Part shown: positions 57,741 to 64,000 of the stretch, piece after piece
How positions within the stretch are numbered: position 1 is the first letter of the stretch
How the letters are laid out: each line of letters opens with the position of its first letter
Origin: Vreelandella zhaodongensis
GTDB taxonomy: Bacteria > Pseudomonadota > Gammaproteobacteria > Pseudomonadales > Halomonadaceae
NCBI RefSeq assembly: GCF_013415115.1
Contig: NZ_JACCDD010000011.1
Location: 16,571 to 80,570, forward strand
Direction of reading: 5' to 3'
Length of the DNA stretch: 64,000 bases
Translations under genes and position numbers: made by a program
Notes under the pieces: generated by a model
What the model saw: the letters and a program-made list of their open reading frames with translations, nothing else
Told to the model about the DNA's origin: nothing
Databases searched by the model: none

Positions 57741-58318
57741 ACCGCTTCGACCGGTGCTGCGTCAAGTTCTCGCTGCCCCTGTTTAATGGCCTGCGCCAAG
57801 GTATCCTGATGTTGATAATAGCGTGTCAACGCAACCAAGAAGGCGTTGGCACGCAGCGGTAGCCCCCTATCAAGGTAGCCCGCTGCCCTCGCAGCTACAC
57901 TGCTAGCAAACGCGTCGCGATCTACCTCAACGTCTCCACCTAAATTATCGACGCTAACGTAAAACGTGCGCCCGCAGGCACGGGTAAAAAGCTGTTCGAG
58001 TGCCTGTGGGGCGATCTCCGCTTTTTCGAATGCTTGCTGCTGCTGGGCGTCGCGTCCATCGGGCAGATACCAGTAACCGTAATCTTCCAGCTGTCGGCGC
58101 TTCTCTCCTGCGATGCACCAGTGACTGATCTCATGCAGTGCGCTGGCAAAAAAGCCACGCGCAAAGATCACTTGGTGATATGGCGTATCTAGGGTTCTTG
58201 GTCGATAAAGAGGCTCGTCTCCGCCCCTGATCAGACGTGTCTGGTAACGCTCAAAAAACACACCATCAAATAGCGCTGTAATATCGTTAAGCGTCCAGCG
58301 TTGCTGTTCGTTTTTCAC
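57737..58318 (-). CDS. epmC: elongation factor P hydroxylase (EpmC/YfcM)
   Basis: Hydroxylates the modified lysine of elongation factor P, the last step of beta-lysylation. Typical residues are FARGFFASALHEISHWCIAG, the metal-binding HExxH-like helix, and YGYWYLPDGRD. The length of 193 residues is standard for the family. The partner enzymes EpmA and EpmB are not in the window. It converges with the preceding gene, overlapping it by 4 bp. Confidence 0.9.
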   Translation of the reverse strand: MKNEQQRWTLNDITALFDGVFFERYQTRLIRGGDEPLYRPRTLDTPYHQVIFARGFFASALHEISHWCIAGEKRRQLEDYGYWYLPDGRDAQQQQAFEKAEIAPQALEQLFTRACGRTFYVSVDNLGGDVEVDRDAFASSVAARAAGYLDRGLPLRANAFLVALTRYYQHQDTLAQAIKQGQRELDAAPVEAV

Positions 58319-58513
58319 TATATAGCCACTTCGTCAACTGGTTCACATAATGTGCCGATGATTCATATTGCACGTCCATGGTGCCTATAGTATACCCGTG
58401 GCGCACCCGCAGACTAAAGAGTAGCCTGCTTACTTAATTGCTACCGACAACACAGCAACTCCTGCTACTCTATCGGCTTTTCTTAGGTCTCTTTGCTGAA
58501 TAGGAACCACACC

Positions 58514-59932
58514 TTGGGCGGCTTTACTAGCAACATCAAAACCATCTATTGGCCAGAAACCCGTACGCTGATGGCCTTGGCGCTCCCCATTTGCGGCGCT
58601 CAGCTGGCACAAGCGGGCATGAGCGTGGTCGATGTCATCATGACAGGACGGCACAACGCCACTGACCTCGCCGCCGTATCGGTTGGCTCAAGCCTGTGGA
58701 TGCCACTGATGCTGTTTATGACAGGTACGTTAATGGGCCTTACGCCTATCGTGGCACACCTTTTGGGCGGCAAGCGAAACACTGACATTCGCCCTGCGGT
58801 TCACCAAGCACTATGGGTCGCCTTAGTGCTTGGGTTTATTGCAGCTGCCCTGCTGTGGACAGTCGTTACGCCTATTTTCGACCTCATGAGTGTGCCACCC
58901 GCCGTAGCACGCGAGTCTGCTGCTTACCTGACAGCCGTCGCCTTTGGTATGCCGGGAATTGCCCTATTCCAGGCGCTCAGAGCCTTTTCAGACGGCATGA
59001 ACCACACCCGGCCAGCACTATGGATTAGTTTGGTGGGGCTAGCCGTTAATATTCCCAGCAACTATCTACTTATCTACGGTGGCGATGGCCTGGTTAATTT
59101 ATTTGGAGAGGGGTTACCTAGCGCTCTCCAACAACTGCCTGCATTAGGCGCATTCGGCTGCGGTATCGCCACAGCGCTCTCGATGTGGACGATGGCCGTT
59201 GCAATGGCACTCTATACCCGCAAAGGGCGCACTTACCGCAGCATTTCACTTTGGCAACAATTAACGCCACCAAAGTTGGCCGGTATCCGCGAACTTGTCG
59301 TGGTCGGCGTACCCATCGGCGTGGCCATTTTTGTTGAGGTTACGTTATTTACATTGATAGCCCTGTTTATTGCCAGCTTTGGAGAGATCACCGTAGGAGC
59401 TCACCAAATCGCACTAAGCTTCACGACTATTCTGTTTATGCTACCAATGTCATTAAGCATGGCACTTACCGTACGCGTAGGTAATACGTTGGGCCAACAA
59501 CGCTTAGCTATGGCGCGTACCGTTGCCTGGAACGGGATTGTTATCAGCGTTATTGTCGCCGTCATCAACAGTACATTACTTTGGTTTACAGCAGTGCCAG
59601 TGATTTCACTCTATACCTCCAATACTGAGATTCAGGCACTGGCGCTCACTATTATTTCTCTAGCGGTGCTTTTCCAGTTATCGGACTCGCTTCAAGTCAA
59701 CTTAGCGGGTGCGTTACGGGGCTATAAAGATACCCGAATTGTGATGGTGATTACGGTACTCTCTTACTGGATTGTCGGTTTAGGCGGTGGCCATTGGCTC
59801 GGAACTCATGGAGTCGGTAACCTGTCCGAACCAATGGGTGTACATGGTTACTGGATCGGTCTTATTGCTGGACTCAGCACGGCCGCACTACTGCTTGCTT
59901 GGCGCTTAAAGTGGATCAGTCAAGAGGAGTAA
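58514..59932 (+). CDS. MATE family multidrug exporter (NorM-like)
   Basis: An exporter with 12 helices of the MATE family. PICGAQLAQAGMSVVDVIMTGRHNATDLAAVSVG is the family's first repeat; the second begins near VVVGVPIGVAIFVEV. The start is uncertain: TTG at 58514 with AGGA about 8 bases upstream is preferred; a TTG at 58493 would add 7 residues. The stop is 3 bp before the DUF3080 lipoprotein, so they are translationally linked. Confidence 0.92.
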   Translation: MGGFTSNIKTIYWPETRTLMALALPICGAQLAQAGMSVVDVIMTGRHNATDLAAVSVGSSLWMPLMLFMTGTLMGLTPIVAHLLGGKRNTDIRPAVHQALWVALVLGFIAAALLWTVVTPIFDLMSVPPAVARESAAYLTAVAFGMPGIALFQALRAFSDGMNHTRPALWISLVGLAVNIPSNYLLIYGGDGLVNLFGEGLPSALQQLPALGAFGCGIATALSMWTMAVAMALYTRKGRTYRSISLWQQLTPPKLAGIRELVVVGVPIGVAIFVEVTLFTLIALFIASFGEITVGAHQIALSFTTILFMLPMSLSMALTVRVGNTLGQQRLAMARTVAWNGIVISVIVAVINSTLLWFTAVPVISLYTSNTEIQALALTIISLAVLFQLSDSLQVNLAGALRGYKDTRIVMVITVLSYWIVGLGGGHWLGTHGVGNLSEPMGVHGYWIGLIAGLSTAALLLAWRLKWISQEE

Positions 59933-59935
59933 TCG

Positions 59936-60925
59936 ATGACGCCCTACACACAACAAGGCCGGTGGCTACTCACCACAACAAGCTTGCTGCTCGTTGGCTG
60001 TGGAAACGGCAATGCAGACCAGTCATGGGCGGATTACCATAGCCAGCTAGCAAGTAATCTCTCTATTGCGGCTATTGAGCGTGACGCCCCTCCTAATATT
60101 GGCGCCTTTCCTGAACGTCGACAGCGCTTAATCGACATCCCTGAAACACGTGAAGGCATGCTCAATATCTATGCGCTGCGCGAGTGCAACATAACATCAC
60201 TGGTTGCGGCACGTAATAATCAGTTGGGGCGGGTTGCGCCTCCCAGTCAGCACTGGCTTTATGAGCGCACACTATGGCAACGCTTAAATGTCTGCTGGAA
60301 CAGTGACGTACCTGACGGATTAAGCGACGACAACAAATCTCGCCTCGCCCAGCTCACTGAGCTCAAAACTGCTCAACTACCAGCCGTTAGTTGGAATGCT
60401 ATTTTCGGTTCTGAAGAGTGGGAAAAAAGTTTCTCCAGAGCCAGCAGCCCATTAGATAGTACTGAACTGCCTGCCATTGATGACCATTTAGCAGCGGTGA
60501 CTTACCTTGAGCAGATGGTGTTACATCAGTTTAGCAACGACTGGCAACAAGATTCTGCAACGCTTGAAAATCATTTGAAGACATTGCAAGAACGACCTTT
60601 AACAGCAGAAGTACTACGCTCAGTACTTCTTGCTCATCAGCGCCTAACAGAGGCCAACGAGGCGCTCGCGTCAAAGCTACCAGACGCTACTGAATGCCTG
60701 CAGGATAATTTCCCAACATGGCTAAACAACGTTGAACAGGTCTCCCAACAGTGGCTAACAGCCATTAACCAGTTTATTGATACTCATACCGTTACCCCGC
60801 CAATAGCGGTGAAAAACTATCAGCAAACTTGGTTATCAATGCGTAATCCTCAGGCTCCATGGCAACAATTCCAGCAAGTTAAAGCTGAACACCTAGCATT
60901 AAGGAATCAATTTAAGCGCTGCTAA
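59936..60925 (+). CDS. DUF3080 lipoprotein
   Basis: A 329-residue exported protein with a lipobox LLVGC (Cys at about residue 22). The rest is mostly helical; the family is of unknown function. It follows the MATE exporter with 3 bp between them and has GAGGAG overlapping the end of that gene, so a link with export is possible. Confidence 0.85.
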   Translation: MTPYTQQGRWLLTTTSLLLVGCGNGNADQSWADYHSQLASNLSIAAIERDAPPNIGAFPERRQRLIDIPETREGMLNIYALRECNITSLVAARNNQLGRVAPPSQHWLYERTLWQRLNVCWNSDVPDGLSDDNKSRLAQLTELKTAQLPAVSWNAIFGSEEWEKSFSRASSPLDSTELPAIDDHLAAVTYLEQMVLHQFSNDWQQDSATLENHLKTLQERPLTAEVLRSVLLAHQRLTEANEALASKLPDATECLQDNFPTWLNNVEQVSQQWLTAINQFIDTHTVTPPIAVKNYQQTWLSMRNPQAPWQQFQQVKAEHLALRNQFKRC

Positions 60926-61047
60926 CCAAATTAAAAGCAGCAAACCCTCTTAACCTTCTGCGCAACCTGTGCTATTGGTGGAGTAGGCGGTAGGTTTGCA
61001 AACGCTACCTACCGATGTCGTGACCACGCAGCACAAGGAGGGACATT

Positions 61048-61752
61048 ATGGGCGCATCTCTGTCACCCCGCTCTGCCCAGGTCATCGACCTGGAAACCGT
61101 GCGTCAGCGTCAGCAGGCGCAAAAATGTTTAGTTCGTTTAGCCCCAGAGCTAGACGGATTAGAGATGGTCTACCAGCTCGCTGCGAGTCCCGACACGTAT
61201 TATGGCCTACCTATATTGGCCTGGGGGCTACAGGAAGATGGCAACGTTATTGGTCTTGTGCCATGGATGGAAACGCTAGCTACTTGCCATGAACTCGACA
61301 GCGATGAAAATGGTCAGTTCATTGGCTATCGCGATCCAGAAACGGAAGAAATATTTAACCTTCCACCCGATCACAAATACGAAGAACTCACCGCCTCAGC
61401 CAGCTATTTCGAATATGAAGCATCCGGCGACGTCACGCTTATTCAGCAACTTCCCGACACTCTCGGTACCCATGCACTGTGCATGAACCACCCTAACGCG
61501 CCTTGGAACATGAAACAGGTTTACGGCTGGCGTCTCTACAGTAACGGGAGCATTGAAGCCCTGCTCGCTGATGAACAGCACGCCACCATGACGCCTATAC
61601 TGCTGGGTGATAAGTGCCTCTACGACGCTCACTCGCGGCATCGCACGGTCTACTTTTTCCAACGCCATATTGCTAACCGCATCATGGAGGAAGATCCTGC
61701 GACACTAGAAGCACTTGCAATGATGGTTGTTCCACAGGATGAAGATGCTTAA
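61048..61752 (+). CDS. uncharacterised 234-residue soluble protein
   Basis: A strong ribosome site (AAGGAGG) precedes the ATG. The protein starts MGASLSPRSAQVIDLETVRQ and has no signal peptide, membrane helix or known motif; aromatic-rich strands (YGWRLYSNGSIEALL) suggest a beta domain. Similar proteins may be confined to Halomonadaceae, which I cannot check here. It ends before a long inverted repeat at 61767-61825. Confidence 0.75.
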   Translation: MGASLSPRSAQVIDLETVRQRQQAQKCLVRLAPELDGLEMVYQLAASPDTYYGLPILAWGLQEDGNVIGLVPWMETLATCHELDSDENGQFIGYRDPETEEIFNLPPDHKYEELTASASYFEYEASGDVTLIQQLPDTLGTHALCMNHPNAPWNMKQVYGWRLYSNGSIEALLADEQHATMTPILLGDKCLYDAHSRHRTVYFFQRHIANRIMEEDPATLEALAMMVVPQDEDA

Positions 61753-61766
61753 GCTTAAAAAACGCT

Positions 61767-61825
61767 TGCGAGGCCACCAAAGGGGCTTAGAAAAAGAGCC
61801 CAGACTGCGATTGGCTGGCCTCGCA
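61767..61825. repeat. inverted repeat with inner hairpin between converging genes
   Basis: TGCGAGGCCA (61767-61776) and TGGCCTCGCA (61816-61825) are perfect inverted copies. Between them GGGCT and AGCCC form an inner hairpin. There is no clear T-run. It probably acts as a bidirectional transcript end or mRNA stabiliser. Confidence 0.65.
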
Positions 61826-61838
61826 CAGTTATAGCTAT

Positions 61839-62090
61839 TTACGCCAAACGAATAAAATACAGGTAGCAATCTTCAGATGCTTCCTGCATCAGTAGCTGAT
61901 GCCCCAAAAATTGGCAAAACTTTGGCACATCGCGCGTCGTCGCAGGATCTGTTGCTATTACTTTCAAAATCTGTCCAGAACTCATATCACGCACCTTGTT
62001 ATGCATTAGCATAATGGGTTCAGGGCAATACAAGCCTGTTGTATCTAACGATGCATCAAAATCGTGTGGGTCATCCGTATTATCAGTCAT
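61839..62090 (-). CDS. tusA: sulfur carrier TusA
   Basis: A persulfide carrier of 83 residues that passes sulfur for tRNA thiolation and molybdenum cofactor work. LDTTGLYCPEPIMLMHNKV has the active Cys in the CPxP motif; VIATDPATTRDVPKFCQFLGHQLL completes the fold. It is divergent from the next gene with a 28-bp spacer. Confidence 0.93.
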   Translation of the reverse strand: MTDNTDDPHDFDASLDTTGLYCPEPIMLMHNKVRDMSSGQILKVIATDPATTRDVPKFCQFLGHQLLMQEASEDCYLYFIRLA

Positions 62091-62118
62091 CTACAATCTC
62101 GTTTAGGAAACAGACAGC

Positions 62119-62406
62119 ATGATCAAAGTCATCATTGAACGGCGTATTATGCCCGGCCTGGAAGAAGAGTATGAACAAGCTGCCCGAGAAGCCATGCGCG
62201 CCTCCCTTGGTGTAGCGGGATTCGTCGGAGGAGAGACGCTCGTCGAGCTTGGTCATACTGATCACCGCCTGATGATTACCAAATGGCGCGACCTACGCGC
62301 CTGGAAAGAGTGGCACTCAAGTGAAGCACGTGCAATGGCCATGCAGCGCATTCTGCCCCTCTTAACCGAAGACGAAGCGATCCGTGTTTACGAATCTGGC
62401 TATTAG
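62119..62406 (+). CDS. antibiotic biosynthesis monooxygenase-like (ABM) protein
   Basis: A 95-residue dimeric ferredoxin-like fold protein (MIKVIIERRIMPGLEEEY, GFVGGETLVELGHTDHRLMITKWRDLRAWKEW). Members include heme-degrading and quinol monooxygenases, but many have no known activity. The substrate cannot be told. Confidence 0.85.
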   Translation: MIKVIIERRIMPGLEEEYEQAAREAMRASLGVAGFVGGETLVELGHTDHRLMITKWRDLRAWKEWHSSEARAMAMQRILPLLTEDEAIRVYESGY

Positions 62407-62438
62407 CCGCGGATCTTTTAGTTTCGCTCGCACTTCAA

Positions 62439-63506
62439 TTAGTTAATAAGCCTGACATGAACCGTCACCTCTTCACGATCATGATAGAGGTGACGGCAAG
62501 AAATCCTAGCTCGTACACCTGCCGTTTCCAATGCTTCTTCCAGCGTCGTTAGACACCGATTAACTTCATCCCAACGTTTTTTCATGGGCAGTTTTAAATT
62601 GAAAATTGCCTCCCGACACCATTTACGGGTTAACCAACGCTCAACCATTGCCAACACGCGCACAGGTTTATCGACGATATCGCATACCAGCCAATCCATG
62701 CGTTGAGGCGGCTCCCAAGCAAAGCCATCTTCTTTTAGATGATCTATCTGCCCTGTGGCCATTAACTGCTTATCCATTGGACCGTTATCGATAGCATAGA
62801 CATACATACCACGCTGTACTAACTGCCATGTCCAGCCACCTGGGGCAGCCCCTAAATCTGCTGCCTGCATGTGTGCCGCTAGCCGGTCATCCCACTCTTC
62901 ACGGGGAATAAATTCATGCCATGCTTCTTCTAACTTTAACGTTGAACGGCTTGGAGCTCGAGAAGGAAAACGTAACCGGCGGATACCATTGATCAACTCG
63001 CTACGATTATCAGGAAAGCTCATTCCTAGCTGAACCCGGTCACCATCCGTCCAAAAAATATGCAACCGACGCGCTCCTGCCTTGCCCCGCAAAGCACCAC
63101 GCTTTTTTAGCATGCTTTGCAGCGGTTTAGTCAGTGCCTTAATTAAGCCGGCCAGTGCTTTGCCATCATTGGTATCAGGCGTTTCGTGCCAAATTTCTTC
63201 AAAGCTCCAACGACTTGACTTCACCTGATCTAAGATCGCGGTGAGACGGTCATCTCGAGACAGTGTTAGTGCGGGCATAGCCGCTAAGCTTTGGCGAGCA
63301 AAAATTAGCCGCTTAAACGCAGCCTTACGATGCAAGTCATTAATAGGCTCTTCATCCAAGCGCGTTAAACTCACCCACCCTTCGCCTTGCATAGGTTCAC
63401 AGCTTACCCCTTGCTGCTTGGCATGGTGCTGCATCTCAGCCAGCGCGTCGCTCTCAAAGCCCGGGCGGCAATATACAAGCCACGAAGTGGGTACCGTTTC
63501 ACTCAC
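62439..63506 (-). CDS. rlmM: 23S rRNA 2'-O-ribose methyltransferase RlmM
   Basis: Methylates C2498 of 23S rRNA with S-adenosylmethionine. After an N-terminal THUMP-like domain, the catalytic part has MQAADLGAAPGGWTWQLVQRGMYVYAIDNGPM (cofactor site), DWLVCDIVDKP and the lysine in FNLKLPMKKRWDEV. The start is GTG at 63506 with AGGTGAAAG upstream. The length of 355 residues is standard. Confidence 0.95.
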   Translation of the reverse strand: MSETVPTSWLVYCRPGFESDALAEMQHHAKQQGVSCEPMQGEGWVSLTRLDEEPINDLHRKAAFKRLIFARQSLAAMPALTLSRDDRLTAILDQVKSSRWSFEEIWHETPDTNDGKALAGLIKALTKPLQSMLKKRGALRGKAGARRLHIFWTDGDRVQLGMSFPDNRSELINGIRRLRFPSRAPSRSTLKLEEAWHEFIPREEWDDRLAAHMQAADLGAAPGGWTWQLVQRGMYVYAIDNGPMDKQLMATGQIDHLKEDGFAWEPPQRMDWLVCDIVDKPVRVLAMVERWLTRKWCREAIFNLKLPMKKRWDEVNRCLTTLEEALETAGVRARISCRHLYHDREEVTVHVRLIN

Positions 63507-63662
63507 CCTTTCACCTCTTAAGTAATTTCATGCCATAGGTGAGCACTTTGCCAGAACAAAATCCCCCCGCTAATCGCCGCATCATAGCACTTTATGCCTG
63601 ATGCTTTCTAAGAAGCAGGACTTTATCTGCTTGATTAGCTTAAACCATTATTAGCGGCCAAT

Positions 63663-63698
63663 AAAAAACCCCCTGTTTCAGTTGAAACTGGGGGTTTT
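63663..63698 (-). terminator. second rRNA-type terminator (minus strand)
   Basis: CCCCC and GGGGG arms plus GTTTC/GAAAC, with one mismatch and a 4-base loop, end in a run of six T on the minus strand. Right behind its upstream side is a sequence very like the 3' end of the 5S rRNA (63701-63721). Confidence 0.8.
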
Positions 63699-63700
63699 CT

Positions 63701-63721
63701 TAATAAGTAACTGACGATGAC
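63701..63721 (-). repeat. copy of the 5S rRNA 3' end and its flank
   Basis: TAATAAGTAACTGACGATGAC here matches TAATAAGTGCCTGACGATGAC at the true 5S end (about 63924-63944) in 19 of 21 bases, each next to its own terminator. It is the scar of a lost second 5S gene or a duplicated operon end. Confidence 0.65.
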
Positions 63722-63748
63722 TCCACCCAGCCCTCCGTGTCACCCTTG

Positions 63749-63851
63749 TCATTCCCGCAGGCCCTTAGCGGGAATCCATGTTGGGCTGGGGTTCGGGCTG
63801 CTGCAGGCCAAGGTCAACGTGGATTCCCGACACCCCCACTCGGGAATGACG
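63749..63851. repeat. REP-like double palindrome
   Basis: GTCATTCCCG with GCGGGAATCCA (63749-63779) and the mirror TGGATTCCCG with TCGGGAATGAC (63820-63851) make two hairpins that are also inverted copies of each other. A partial third copy (CTCGGGGATGACGG) follows. This is a common dispersed repeat type in gammaproteobacteria. Confidence 0.8.
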
Positions 63852-63890
63852 GTGTAGTGGCTCGGGGATGACGGTGCGGTAAGCACAAAC

Positions 63891-63920
63891 AAAAAACCCA
63901 GCCGGTTGGCTGGGTTTCTT
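63891..63920 (-). terminator. terminator of the rRNA operon
   Basis: AACCCAGCC and GGCTGGGTT make a strong stem a few bases past the 5S 3' end on the minus strand, followed by a run of six T. Confidence 0.85.
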
Positions 63921-63930
63921 GTTTAATAAG

Positions 63931-64000
63931 TGCCTGACGATGACCTACTCTCGCATGGGGAGACCCCACACTACCATCGGCGCTAAGCGGTTTCACTTCT
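63931..64000 (-). rRNA. rrf: 5S ribosomal RNA, 3' part
   Basis: The minus strand reads the familiar 3' part of 5S rRNA, with AGAAGTGAAACCGC, GCCGATGGTAGTGTGGGG, TCTCCCCATGCGAGAGTAGG and the closing stem ending CAGGCA. The 5' part lies beyond the right window edge. The rest of the rRNA operon should lie to the right. Confidence 0.95.

Noticed and set aside
63814..63996. A 60-residue minus-strand frame
   Set aside because: It runs through the 5S rRNA end, its terminator and the palindromic repeat.

Overview
The window looks like chromosomal DNA of a halophilic gammaproteobacterium of the Halomonas type (Halomonadaceae). This rests on family resemblance of the proteins and on gene neighbourhoods shared with Pseudomonas and Halomonas (nadK, metallophosphoesterase, rhomboid, YeaC, DUF2797; rimB-rimK; fadBA; suf). 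It was not checked by a database search. The DNA is densely coded. I see no insertion sequence, prophage, integron, CRISPR array or tRNA. The only stable RNA is the 3' part of a 5S rRNA on the minus strand at the right edge.

Layout. 1-6278 (minus) is a respiratory block: a caa3-type cytochrome c oxidase with subunit II carrying cytochrome c and subunits I and III fused, a small membrane protein, and a copper-type P-ATPase cut by the window edge. 6331-15196 holds small membrane proteins, a conserved housekeeping block (DUF2797, YeaC, rhomboid protease, metallophosphoesterase, NAD kinase), a DMT transporter, a Pmp3-like protein, a CBS protein and an AraC-type regulator. 15445-24640 is a proline catabolism island: a short PutA, the proline symporter PutP, then a second, longer and GC-richer PutA, followed by a decayed 64-bp scrap of another putP. 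24814-29185 carries OmpW, YqcC, DUF3549 and the RimB/RimK pair. 29195-36001 (minus) is a SUF iron-sulfur operon (Rrf2 regulator, SufB, C, D, S, T) with a SanA-like gene behind it. 36327-48036 has PhnA, small redox and lipoprotein genes, a histone-deacetylase-like amidohydrolase, fadBA, DUF5924, MarR, Usp and Uup. 48190-56127 is an AraC regulator facing an acyl-CoA catabolic cluster (two AMP-forming ligases, acyl-CoA dehydrogenase, thiolase) headed by a lone periplasmic binding protein. 56397-63506 has TatD, EpmC, a MATE exporter, DUF3080, TusA, RlmM and unknowns. 63663-64000 is the end of an rRNA operon with two terminators around a palindromic repeat.

How it fits together. Much of the window supports oxidation of proline and acyl-CoAs feeding an aerobic chain that ends in the caa3 oxidase. 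SUF would supply Fe-S clusters and shows Fur-like boxes and an operator-like palindrome at its promoter. The most unusual signals are the two-layer put locus with its foreign-looking putA and dead putP fragment; an oxidase subunit I in which the canonical K-channel lysine is glutamine and the D-channel asparagine is threonine; a lone minus-strand terminator and hairpin suggesting an unannotated small RNA; a 15-bp tandem repeat at the 3' end of phnA; four DnaA-box-like sites in one intergenic region; and a ten-base homopolymer inside fadB.
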